Shown one piece after another: positions 9,412 through 17,794 of a DNA stretch of 64,000 nucleotides. The stretch lies in NCBI GenBank assembly GCA_009917555.1, contig QZDX01000011.1, positions 62,001 to 126,000 on the forward strand, in the 5' to 3' direction. The notes beneath the pieces were generated by a model. It was not told the DNA's origin, ran no database searches, and saw nothing but the letters and a program-made list of their open reading frames with translations. This DNA comes from a bacterium 1XD21-13 (lineage in GTDB: Bacteria; Bacillota; Clostridia; Lachnospirales; Lachnospiraceae). Both the position numbers and the translations under genes were made by a program. The number at the start of each line of letters is the position of its first letter. Position 1 is the first letter of the stretch.

Positions 9412-10563
9412 ATGAAAAAACTCATACTTCCTGTTTATTTAGGACTTCACCGGCTTATGATGAAGCTCTGCTGGAATCTGTTTGTACTCCTCCCTCTCAA
9501 CCCTCAAAAGGCAGTGTTCAGCAATTTCAATGGCGGAGGCTACGGAGATAATCCCAAGTTCATCGCCCAGGAATTTTTGCGGCGTGGCCTTTCCTGGAAG
9601 CTCTATTGGGTGTCAGCCTCCGATTACAACCTGCCAAAGGGAATTCTTCCTCTCCGCCCCAATACGATTGCCTTTGCCTTTCATATGGCAACGGCCGGAA
9701 CCTGGGTGGACGATACCCGCAAGCTCTATTATTTCAAAAAACGTCCGAGACAATTCTATATTCAGACCTGGCATGGAGGGTTGGGATTGAAAAAGGTGGA
9801 GAAGGACTGTGAAGCAGCCTTAAGCCAGGAATATGTAGAGTATGCCAAAATTGATTCTCAGAATATGGATCTTCTCCTGGCCTGCTGCAAATGGGAATAC
9901 GATTCCTATCGGGAGGCTTTCTGGTATGACGGGCCTATTCTGCAAAAGGGGATTCCCAAAAATGATATTTACTTCGAGGACCCTGCTCCGTACCGGGAAA
10001 AGGTACTGACGCATTTTTCTCTGCCTGCTGATACAAAGCTTGTCCTCTATGCCCCCACCTATCGGGACAGCCGCAAAACCGATATGTACAATCTGGATTA
10101 TGAGCAATTGCTGGCAGCCCTGCACAAGCGTTTTGGCGGGGACTGGGCTGTACTGGTGCGTATGCATCCCAATGTGAGCTATCAGGATTATCCCCTCACC
10201 TACACGGAATGCATCTTAAATGCCAGCCCCTACGAAAATATGCAGGAGCTCCTGGCTGCCTCTGATATTATTATCAGCGACTACTCCGGCTGCGCTTTTG
10301 ATTTTCCTATGATCGGAAAGCCCGGATTCTTATATGCTGAGGATTATGAGGAAATGAGGCGGACAAAGGATTACTACTTCGACTTAAAGGATCTGCCCTT
10401 TACTCTGGCCCTCTCAAGCCAGGAGCTTATGGAGCAGATTGAGACCTTTGACGAAGCCGCCTATCAGCAGGGCTGTAAGGAATTCCGTGATATGCTGCAG
10501 TTCTATGATGACGGGCATGCTTCGGAGACGGTTGTGGATTTGATTTTGGAGTATCATTCCTAG
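9412..10563 (+). CDS. CDP-glycerol:polyol glycerophosphotransferase family protein (TagB/TagF-like)
   Basis: 383 aa. The start at 9412 follows AGGAGG; the protein begins MKKLILPVYLGLHRL with a membrane-associating helix. The glycerophosphotransferase domain shows the conserved QTWHGGLGLKK, YAPTYRDS, RMHPN and SDYSGCAFDF blocks that bind the CDP-polyol. The family adds glycerol- or ribitol-phosphate units to teichoic-acid-like polymers at the inner membrane face. It converges on the minus-strand cytidylyltransferase fusion, whose CTP-transferase domain could make its CDP-glycerol donor. The two genes share overlapping stop codons (10560-10563). Confidence 0.88.
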   Translation: MKKLILPVYLGLHRLMMKLCWNLFVLLPLNPQKAVFSNFNGGGYGDNPKFIAQEFLRRGLSWKLYWVSASDYNLPKGILPLRPNTIAFAFHMATAGTWVDDTRKLYYFKKRPRQFYIQTWHGGLGLKKVEKDCEAALSQEYVEYAKIDSQNMDLLLACCKWEYDSYREAFWYDGPILQKGIPKNDIYFEDPAPYREKVLTHFSLPADTKLVLYAPTYRDSRKTDMYNLDYEQLLAALHKRFGGDWAVLVRMHPNVSYQDYPLTYTECILNASPYENMQELLAASDIIISDYSGCAFDFPMIGKPGFLYAEDYEEMRRTKDYYFDLKDLPFTLALSSQELMEQIETFDEAAYQQGCKEFRDMLQFYDDGHASETVVDLILEYHS

Positions 10564-11906
10564 ATCACCTTCATATCCACCCCATTCTCAAAGTCGCTGA
10601 TCAACCCTGTAATGGCCGCTGTGATCTCCTTATCCACATAGGACATATCCTTACCCGTACGGATGGATTTCAAAAAAGTCACCAGCTCATACCGAAGTCC
10701 TTCTCCATCCAGCTGATAAAAATACCGCTGATTATCCGCCGGATTCTCATAGCGTATCTCAAAATAATCCGTCTTCCACCAGGGTGCCGGGACATACACA
10801 TAGCCCTTTGTTCCGGACACAATCAGCTCACCCTCTGATTTTACGCCCTTTCCCACCTTTAGGGACGCAACAGCATTGGGGTACACAAAATCAATCTTCG
10901 TAAAGGCATCAAACCTTGCAGTACCTCCAGGCCTCTTAATCAGCTGAGACACAATATGCTTCTCCTCAAAGCCCGTGCCCAGAATCTGCAGAATCGGAAG
11001 CATGGCTACCGGCCCCCACTCACATATACTGCTCCAGGCGCTCTGCTCCGCTATTCCATCCTCCCCAATTTCTCTTAAGCTGGTGCAGGTAGCATCCACG
11101 GAAACCACATGTCCAATCTTGCCGCTTTTTACCAACAGGAGGAGCCGGCTGTAGGCAGTGGCATAGGCTGTCTTAATGGATTCCATCAAAATACGATTTT
11201 TCTCCTGAGCCAGTTTAAGCAGCTCCATACACTGGGAGCCCTCCAAGGCTACCGGAGATTCCACCAGCACATGCTTTCCCAGCATCAATGCCTGCTTTAC
11301 CTGCTCATAATGCTTTTCCGGCTGGGACGCAATATAGACGGCATCCACATCCTCCAGAAAGCCATCATAGCTTTTTTCCGTAATCAGCTCCTTTAGCTGT
11401 CTGGAAAGTCGGGAGCTATCCTCCGTATACACGCTGCTGGCAGATAAACCATTTACATAGGTACTCTCACATCCCACTGTATTGAGCATGGCAAACTCTC
11501 CCACCAGCCCAAGACGAAGCTCCTGCTGATGGCTACGCACCTCTGTGCTGGAGATTCCTGCTGTCCGCTCTAGATATACCACCTTACAGTATTCCTTCAG
11601 ATAATCAAACTTGCCCTCCCAGTCAGATCCAACGGTAAAAATATCCACTCCATACCGCCGAATATCGTCGATCTTTTGTCCTTCATATTCCTCAATTATG
11701 ATTTCATCCGCAATGCCGGTGGCCTTTACAGCCTCCACCCGCTCCATAAGGGGCTGCTGCACATTGATCTTTCCCCTGGTTTTGTCAAAATCATCCGTGG
11801 TAACACCTACAATCAGATAATCCCCCAGAGCCTTTGCCCGTTCCAAAAGCCGAATATGGCCGTAGTGCAGCAAATCATAGGTTCCATATGTAATTACCTT
11901 TACCAT
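10560..11906 (-). CDS. Fused glycerol-3-phosphate cytidylyltransferase-like / Gfo-Idh-MocA-like protein
   Basis: 448 aa, two domains. Residues ~1-135 are a TagD-type nucleotidyltransferase with GTYDLLHYGHIRLL (HxGH), TVGSDW and ISSTEVR, expected to make CDP-glycerol or a similar CDP-alcohol. Residues ~140-448 resemble a Gfo/Idh/MocA oxidoreductase. This half looks degenerate: the usual GxGxxA dinucleotide loop is replaced by LGLVGEFAML and the catalytic EKP lysine is a serine (VLVESPVAL). Either its redox activity is lost or changed. The fusion is unusual, as TagD is normally a ~130-aa stand-alone enzyme. It precedes no further gene on its strand and ends against a glycerophosphotransferase. 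Confidence 0.85.
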   Translation of the reverse strand: MVKVITYGTYDLLHYGHIRLLERAKALGDYLIVGVTTDDFDKTRGKINVQQPLMERVEAVKATGIADEIIIEEYEGQKIDDIRRYGVDIFTVGSDWEGKFDYLKEYCKVVYLERTAGISSTEVRSHQQELRLGLVGEFAMLNTVGCESTYVNGLSASSVYTEDSSRLSRQLKELITEKSYDGFLEDVDAVYIASQPEKHYEQVKQALMLGKHVLVESPVALEGSQCMELLKLAQEKNRILMESIKTAYATAYSRLLLLVKSGKIGHVVSVDATCTSLREIGEDGIAEQSAWSSICEWGPVAMLPILQILGTGFEEKHIVSQLIKRPGGTARFDAFTKIDFVYPNAVASLKVGKGVKSEGELIVSGTKGYVYVPAPWWKTDYFEIRYENPADNQRYFYQLDGEGLRYELVTFLKSIRTGKDMSYVDKEITAAITGLISDFENGVDMKVI

Positions 11907-11957
11907 ATCAGCCTCTCTCCTTTTCTATCACCTGCAGATGTACCACAGCGCCTTTCA

Positions 11958-13022
11958 TCAGCCTTGATCCAACTCCAGAAAACCATCCAGGAAAATCTGC
12001 ATTGCTTCCTTAGACCCTATGGATACCCGGATAAAGTCCTTCAACAGCTCATTTCCATAGGAATGCACCAAAATTTTCTTTTCCTCCTTCAGGCGCTTTG
12101 CCAAAGCCCTGGCATCCTGGTTTGGTTTTACGAAAATAAAGTTGCCCATACAGTCTCTGCACCAGTAGCCATGCTCACGAAGAACCTCCAGGGTATACTG
12201 CTTGCCCTCCTTTTCCCCTTGAATCAATTCCTCAATCATCTCCGGATGCTCCAAAATCCGCTCTCCGAACAGAAGCGCAATGGAATTCACGTCAAAGGTA
12301 AGCTTGGCATTTTGTACATAATGAATAATCTGCGGATTGCTGATAATAACACCCAGCCGGCAGGCCGCCATAGACATTAGCTTTGAGAAGGTGCGCAGCA
12401 CAATCACATTATCCTCGGATACGGCATACTTTAAGAAGGTTTTATCATAAAAATAATGATATGCCTCGTCAATGATCACAACAGCTCCCACCTGGCGGGC
12501 TCTTAGAATCACCTGCTCTAGCTCTGCCTCCGTATATACATTCCCCACCGGATTGTTTGGGTTCAGCAGCACGACTACTCTGGTATTCTCTGTAATGGCC
12601 TCTACTATCCGCTCTATTCGGATGGTCAAATCCTTTTCATAGGCCACCGGCACATGCTTCAGGCCCAAAATGCTGCAGTTCACCCAGTACATCTCAAAGG
12701 AAGGAGATACTGTGACAACCTCCTTGCTCTGCTCTCCAAAGGTTTCCAAAAGATATCGAATCGCCATATCCGATCCATTGGTGGGAAGCACATTTTCCAC
12801 GGAAAGGTCAGAAGCAAACTCCACATATTTGCGGATAAATCGATCCGGCTCCGGATAGACCGCAAGGAATTCCGGCGTTATTTCCTTTAAGACGGAATCC
12901 ACAAAGCTCTTTGGCAGCCCTTCCGGATTCTCATTCATATCAAAGCGGTGATAATCATACCTTCCCTGCTCCGGGAAAATACGAACCGTATTTTTTATAT
13001 TTTCATCTACATAATAGCCCAT
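11958..13022 (-). CDS. HisC-like class I/II PLP aminotransferase
   Basis: 354 aa. The start at 13022 has GGAGG eight bases upstream. Features are LNPNNPVGNVYTEAEL, VIIDEAYHYF and the PLP-lysine motif TFSKLMSMAACRLG, as in histidinol-phosphate aminotransferases. No other histidine genes are near; it sits between a cytidylyltransferase fusion and acyltransferase genes, so it more likely aminates or deaminates a precursor for a surface polymer decoration (for example an amino-alcohol or amino-acid derivative). That role is inference from context. Confidence 0.82.
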   Translation of the reverse strand: MGYYVDENIKNTVRIFPEQGRYDYHRFDMNENPEGLPKSFVDSVLKEITPEFLAVYPEPDRFIRKYVEFASDLSVENVLPTNGSDMAIRYLLETFGEQSKEVVTVSPSFEMYWVNCSILGLKHVPVAYEKDLTIRIERIVEAITENTRVVVLLNPNNPVGNVYTEAELEQVILRARQVGAVVIIDEAYHYFYDKTFLKYAVSEDNVIVLRTFSKLMSMAACRLGVIISNPQIIHYVQNAKLTFDVNSIALLFGERILEHPEMIEELIQGEKEGKQYTLEVLREHGYWCRDCMGNFIFVKPNQDARALAKRLKEEKKILVHSYGNELLKDFIRVSIGSKEAMQIFLDGFLELDQG

Positions 13023-13083
13023 AAAGCATTCCTCCGTCTTCGTATGCATCACTTTATTATGAGAGTATAACATCAAAGACTAT

Positions 13084-14001
13084 TTAAAACAAGAGCAGGC
13101 CAATGATCGAGTATACAAACAGGTGCAGGCAGAGCACCGGCATGGTATGTCTGCCCAGCCATGCCAGGCCTGCGGAAAGATAGTGGGTATACGTTTCCAG
13201 AAGGAAGGACAGCTCCAGACAGAGGAAGGAGCCCAGGCCGCCCACAATCAAATACAGCACCATAGAATGGCCGTAGTCAGCCACAGACATATTGACGCTG
13301 CCATTCACAAGGGATAAGCCTGCAAAGGCCCCAATCAAAAGCAGGAGCACCAGAGGCTTTTTGGAAGCCTTCTCCACAAAACCATATTCTGCTATTGCCT
13401 TTCCAATGGTTAAAAAGGATACTGCATACAAGGCACAGTCCACACTCCAGGGCAAAAGAATCGGGCAGAAATAGTGAAGCAGCACAGCCAGAAGCAGCAC
13501 GCCGCTGTTTATGACAAACAGCTTGCGAAGCTCGCCTTTCGCCGCTCGCATCAAAATCCAGAATATGATTAAGCTCACAAACAGCCCGGTCAAAAACCAG
13601 GTGGGCGCATTGAGAATCTGCATAAAATAAATATTGTCAGCCGATTCCATCCCGAACAGGCAATTTCTGGAATACAGAATCCCAAAAAGCGGGAAAAATG
13701 CCTCCGGGGAAACCCTGCCCACAAGCAGACTGTCCTTTACAAAAAAGAACAGAAAGAGAAACAGATTATATCCAAAATAGGGAACCAGAAGACGGCGGAT
13801 CTTTTTCTTCACAAAGGATCCAAAGGTTTCCTCTTTCCTCCAGGTAAAGGTCATGCCTGCCAGCACAAAAAATACCGGCATGTAAAACATTCCTCCGAAA
13901 AGCGTCACCGGCCCAAGGCTGATTCCGCTATGGACAATCAGTACAATCAATATTCCAAGCGCCTTTGCTATATCCATCCAGAGAATCCTCTGCTTTTCCA
14001 T
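13084..14001 (-). CDS. Acyltransferase-3 family membrane protein
   Basis: 305 aa with about ten membrane helices. The start at 14001 follows GGAGG; it then begins MEKQRILWMDIAKALGILIVLIVHSG, the family N-terminus with the conserved His in helix one. Likely O-acylates a surface carbohydrate. It is preceded by a 93-bp structured palindrome (14044-14136) in its leader and by a second acyltransferase-3 gene. Confidence 0.85.
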   Translation of the reverse strand: MEKQRILWMDIAKALGILIVLIVHSGISLGPVTLFGGMFYMPVFFVLAGMTFTWRKEETFGSFVKKKIRRLLVPYFGYNLFLFLFFFVKDSLLVGRVSPEAFFPLFGILYSRNCLFGMESADNIYFMQILNAPTWFLTGLFVSLIIFWILMRAAKGELRKLFVINSGVLLLAVLLHYFCPILLPWSVDCALYAVSFLTIGKAIAEYGFVEKASKKPLVLLLLIGAFAGLSLVNGSVNMSVADYGHSMVLYLIVGGLGSFLCLELSFLLETYTHYLSAGLAWLGRHTMPVLCLHLFVYSIIGLLLF

Positions 14002-14043
14002 TTCGTTCCTCCTATTTAAAATCACTGCGTGATGGCACTGAAG

Positions 14044-14136
14044 GGTAAAGTCACTTCGACGCACATGTAATGAGAGAAACTTTCATTCGAAAGGGCACTC
14101 ATGAAAGTTCCTCTCGTACGCCTTTGCGACTTTACC
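14044..14136 (-). other. Long imperfect palindrome (structured leader or MITE-like element)
   Basis: Nested arms on both strands: 14044-14052 pairs with 14128-14136 (GGTAAAGTC/GACTTTACC) and 14072-14086 pairs with 14101-14115 (15 bp, one mismatch). A seven-pair helix with two G-U pairs lies between them on the minus strand. The apical loop is about 14 nt. It occupies the gap between two acyltransferase genes and would fall in the 5' leader of the 13084-14001 gene. No U-run follows, so it is not a simple terminator. Confidence 0.7.
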
Positions 14137-14153
14137 AGGCTTTGGGCAGGCTT

Positions 14154-15311
14154 CTATGCCTTTCGCCTGTTCAGGCACCTTTCCATACCTCTTGCCAGCC
14201 ATGCCCCCACAGGCTCCAGATATCTTTGGCTCAGTCTTGACAGAAGCAGCACCACAAGGGTTGTCAGCACAAAATCAATTCCCACCGTCATCCCATACCC
14301 CAGGCTCCCCTGGAATTTCAGGAAAAACCAGCATGAAAAGGTGGCTATGACCGGAAAATGCAGAAGATAGAGGGAATACGAAATCTTCCCCAGGTACAAA
14401 AAGGGCTTTCGGGAAAAGAACCACTGAAGCTTCTCGCAGCCCAGCACCCCCGCTGTCAGCAGAAACGCCCCAATCAGATGATATACCACCGTATAGGCGG
14501 CAGGCAGAGCTCCGTAGATGGTTCCGGGCAACTCCGTACCAATGGAGGGATAGGAAACCAGATAAAATCCCAGCACAAACGCCCACAGGGGGACCGATTG
14601 GAACCTTTTGTACAATCGAACCAGTTTTTCCTGGGTACAGAAGAAATCGCAGAGCACAAATCCCAAAAAGATTCCCGAAAAATAAATATCTGTCTTTAAG
14701 GACACAAGAAGCATCACGCCGTAGGTGATATAGCGCAGCCTGTTCTCTCCCACCAGGTATGCTGCCAGATATACCAGCAGTGCCCCCCAGAACAGATAGG
14801 GAATGGTCCAGAGCACGCCATTATAATCATTGCTTCCCCTCACAAAGCATCCAAGCAGGCTCTCGTAGAGCATTCCTGATATCTTCGGTTCAAACTGATT
14901 AAATCCCTGGAACCAGGGAATCGATTTGGTAAGCTCCGCCGCCTCAGCATTTTTATAGAGGCCCAAATACATCAGAATAAAAATCAGGACATTCACTGCC
15001 AGAATCACCGGCATCAGCCGGAAATACCGCTTCCAGGCACCGGTCCTCAATTTAGACCTGTCCCTTGTGCGAAAATAGGACAGGCAGAGCACAAAGCCGC
15101 TGAACACCAGAAAGAGGCAGACTGCCCCGTTTCCATTGTAAAAGAAGTTCAGAGGTGTCTTCCCAATGGAAACCTCAATTCCGGTCCTTGTGTTCACATG
15201 CTCCGGCAGCAAAGTGTAGGCGGCATAATAGAAAGCAAATACAAAATGGCAGAGATATACCATCAAAGCGCCGATACCCTTTAGTCCGTCAATGTAATCC
15301 AGCTTTTTCAT
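14154..15311 (-). CDS. Acyltransferase-3 family membrane protein (OafA-like)
   Basis: 385 aa, about ten membrane helices. It starts MKKLDYIDGLKGIGALMVYLCHF, the family's first helix with its His, and has the GAVCLFLVFSGFVL second block. Expected to O-acylate exported or lipid-linked sugars. Its ATG overlaps the stop of the SGNH gene by 4 bp (15308-15311), so the pair is translationally coupled. This suggests the acyltransferase-3 and SGNH proteins act together, as in two-part OafB-type enzymes. Confidence 0.87.
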   Translation of the reverse strand: MKKLDYIDGLKGIGALMVYLCHFVFAFYYAAYTLLPEHVNTRTGIEVSIGKTPLNFFYNGNGAVCLFLVFSGFVLCLSYFRTRDRSKLRTGAWKRYFRLMPVILAVNVLIFILMYLGLYKNAEAAELTKSIPWFQGFNQFEPKISGMLYESLLGCFVRGSNDYNGVLWTIPYLFWGALLVYLAAYLVGENRLRYITYGVMLLVSLKTDIYFSGIFLGFVLCDFFCTQEKLVRLYKRFQSVPLWAFVLGFYLVSYPSIGTELPGTIYGALPAAYTVVYHLIGAFLLTAGVLGCEKLQWFFSRKPFLYLGKISYSLYLLHFPVIATFSCWFFLKFQGSLGYGMTVGIDFVLTTLVVLLLSRLSQRYLEPVGAWLARGMERCLNRRKA

Positions 15312-16231
15312 TCCTCCACCTCTAACCTCTCACACAAAAGCTCTGTGTAAAGCGTGCGCCCCTCCGTAGACAAATGGATCAAATCCTGGAAACAGGCGGG
15401 ATCTCCAAAATCAAAGGTCAATTCCTGCGCCAGAATCACCTCACTATTTATCAATTCCGTCAACTCTTCAACCTTATTTCTGCACGCCTCATACAGCTCC
15501 ATATAATCCGAATCCTGGTACATCCGCTCATACTTTGGCGTCTCAATAAAATATACCTTGATTCCATGCTCCCTGGCAAGCTCCAGGATCTTCTTATATC
15601 CCTCTATCTGCGCCTCCTGCAGACCGTCCCTGCCTCCCAGCATCCCCAATGAATCCAGGTGCTCTTTCGTCTGTCCCCCGGGCGTCAAAATGTTGCCTCC
15701 GCTGCGAAATTGGGCTGACACCAGACGGTTATGGATAGGATAGGTTAAAATCTGCTCATTATTTGCCGTCACAAACAGCTCGTAAAAATCCAAAAGCTTT
15801 GTATCGTTGTACTCATTCATCAGCCTCCAGGCATCCAGCTTAAAGCCCAGATCCGTATCCAGAAGAATCTTTGTGTCACTGATCCAGGGTGTGGCGGCAG
15901 CCGTATAGGGATAGAGATCCACATAGAGGGTGCCTATCTCCAATCCCTCCCTCAGCATATATTCCAGCTCCATAGCCATAAAAGCCGGCTGGTTGCCATT
16001 GTAGGAAAGAATATAGACATTTCCCTTAAGTGCCTCCTCCAGCACATCAATGGACAGACCCTGGCGGAACATAGAGGAGCCAATGAACAGATGGTCCACG
16101 GATTTCTTTTTGATGGCCGCCTGCATTCCATAGGAGGACACAGGCAGAAGCCGGGCATATTCATTTTTGATTCCTGTGAGCAGAAGCACTGCAACCAATA
16201 CACCTGCCAAAATTTTTCCTATCTGTTTCAT
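15308..16231 (-). CDS. SGNH/DltD-like extracytoplasmic protein
   Basis: 307 aa. One N-terminal membrane helix (KILAGVLVAVLLLTGI) is followed by the SGNH serine in LFIGSSMFRQG (about residue 53) and a C-terminal DLIHLSTEG with the Asp and His. Expected to complete acyl transfer to a surface polymer with the MBOAT encoded upstream. Its ribosome site is weak (GGAACTGGAA) and is the 3' end of the structured repeat at 16241-16347, so the hairpin could control translation of this gene. Confidence 0.78.
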   Translation of the reverse strand: MKQIGKILAGVLVAVLLLTGIKNEYARLLPVSSYGMQAAIKKKSVDHLFIGSSMFRQGLSIDVLEEALKGNVYILSYNGNQPAFMAMELEYMLREGLEIGTLYVDLYPYTAAATPWISDTKILLDTDLGFKLDAWRLMNEYNDTKLLDFYELFVTANNEQILTYPIHNRLVSAQFRSGGNILTPGGQTKEHLDSLGMLGGRDGLQEAQIEGYKKILELAREHGIKVYFIETPKYERMYQDSDYMELYEACRNKVEELTELINSEVILAQELTFDFGDPACFQDLIHLSTEGRTLYTELLCERLEVEE

Positions 16232-16240
16232 AATTTATTC

Positions 16241-16347
16241 CAGTTCCGCAATATCCTCTCTGTACACCTTCATCTAGCAAAATTTCCAGTCACAAAAACT
16301 TGTGCCTGTAAATTCTGCTATGCACAGAGATGATATTGCTGTTTTTA
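16241..16347 (-). repeat. Structured intergenic repeat, copy 1
   Basis: Read on the minus strand it starts AAAACAGCAATATC and ends GATATTGCGGAACTG. Helices are 16250-16255 with 16332-16337 plus flanking pairs, 16276-16289 with 16306-16319, and an apical CACAA/TTGTG hairpin (16291-16304). Copy 2 at 19065-19171 has the same fold with different paired bases and the same unpaired words (GCATAG, ATTTAC, GTTT loop, GGAAAT). It fills the gap before the SGNH gene and abuts its ribosome site. Confidence 0.75.
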
Positions 16348-16354
16348 TTCCCAC

Positions 16355-17779
16355 CTAAAACTGTGCATACAAAAATCCCGAAGCCCCAAACACTCCAAAC
16401 AAAGCCACGCTCATCCCCATAACAACCATCCAACCCCCGGAAAGGGAGAATTCCTGGTCTTTCCCCTTTCCGTAAACCTGCCCCCACTCGTAGAGAAAGA
16501 GCAAAAGCAGGAAGAGGCACACCGTCAGAAAATAGGCGGCACAGGTATTATCTCCCGTAAAGGGCAGAATCGAATTCTGAATATCTGCCATGGAGAGGGA
16601 AAATCCCAAAACTGCCCTCCGAAGATAAGAAACCGCCGCAGGCAGGCTTTCCGCCCGAAAGAATACCCACCCAAGGGTAATACCCAAAAACGTCACCAGG
16701 GTCTGCCAAATCCTCCTGACAGTCCCGGCTGCCTCCACGCCCTTTTTCCGGCTAAACAGATTCCACACTCCATGGATTCCTCCCCACATCACAAAGGTCC
16801 AGTTATCCCCATGCCAGAGACCACTGGCCAGGAACGTCAGCAGCACATTTCTCCCTCGCTTCACCTGGGAAACACGGCTCCCCCCCAGGGGAATGTATAC
16901 GTAATCCCGAAGCCAGCTTGACAGGGAAATATGCCAGCGGTTCCAGAAATCCCGAATATTCCTGGCAAAGTAAGGGCAGCGGAAGTTCTGCCTGCTGCGA
17001 ATCCCCAGGAGATTCCCCATGCCAATAGCAATATCCGAATACCCGGAAAAATCACAGTAGAGCTGGAAAGAATAAAAAAATGCCGCCATCACCGCCGCCA
17101 GTCCCGGATACTCTCCCGGAGAGGCAAAGACCGTGTCTACATATCCGCCCAGCCGGTTGGCAATCACCATTTTCTTGAAAAGCCCCAGCAGAATCCGCTG
17201 AATGCCCTCCGCAAAAAGTCCTCCTTCATAATACACTCCCCGGTGAAGCTGCTCCAAAAAGCTCTCCGACCGCTCAATGGGGCCCGAAAGAATCTGGGGG
17301 AAAAACAGCACATAGGTCAGATAATATCCCACATGAGGCTCCGATCCCCGTTTCCCAAGATAAATATCAGCCAGATAGCTTATCATTTTAAAGGTATAGT
17401 AGGAAATACCCAGGGGGAGCATCAGCTTCAGCACAAGGGGCGCAGCCGGCAGTCCTGTAAGGGCCAGAACAGAAGCCACGGAAGCACTGAAAAAATTGAA
17501 GTATTTAAAGACAAAAAGAACGCCAAGAAGAGGCAGGATGCCAAACAGCAGCCAGCCTCTCTTTCCTTTTTCTGTGTGTACCTCTTCAATTCTCCCTCCT
17601 GCAAACCATGACCAACAGGCCGATACGCCTGTCAGCAACAGCATCCAAAGGGATGCGCTTGCATAAAAAATCAGGCTTGCAGTCAGCAGCAGCTTCCATC
17701 TGTCCCGGGGCGGCGCAAGATAATGAACCACCAGCACCACTCCCAGAAACAGCAGGGTCAGCATAATATTTGATGCCAT
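16355..17779 (-). CDS. MBOAT-family O-acyltransferase
   Basis: 474 aa, multi-pass. Diagnostic blocks are LPLGISYYTFKMISY, GPIERSESFLEQL, DFWNRWHISLSSWLRDY and the catalytic His in SGLWHGDNW; it ends in FLYAQF as the other two MBOATs end in YTQF/YFQF. It moves acyl groups across the membrane for surface-polymer modification, with the SGNH protein downstream as likely partner. It starts 16 bp after the Sel1 gene ends. Confidence 0.9.
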   Translation of the reverse strand: MASNIMLTLLFLGVVLVVHYLAPPRDRWKLLLTASLIFYASASLWMLLLTGVSACWSWFAGGRIEEVHTEKGKRGWLLFGILPLLGVLFVFKYFNFFSASVASVLALTGLPAAPLVLKLMLPLGISYYTFKMISYLADIYLGKRGSEPHVGYYLTYVLFFPQILSGPIERSESFLEQLHRGVYYEGGLFAEGIQRILLGLFKKMVIANRLGGYVDTVFASPGEYPGLAAVMAAFFYSFQLYCDFSGYSDIAIGMGNLLGIRSRQNFRCPYFARNIRDFWNRWHISLSSWLRDYVYIPLGGSRVSQVKRGRNVLLTFLASGLWHGDNWTFVMWGGIHGVWNLFSRKKGVEAAGTVRRIWQTLVTFLGITLGWVFFRAESLPAAVSYLRRAVLGFSLSMADIQNSILPFTGDNTCAAYFLTVCLFLLLLFLYEWGQVYGKGKDQEFSLSGGWMVVMGMSVALFGVFGASGFLYAQF

Positions 17780-17794
17780 ATAAGCTCCTCTTTT

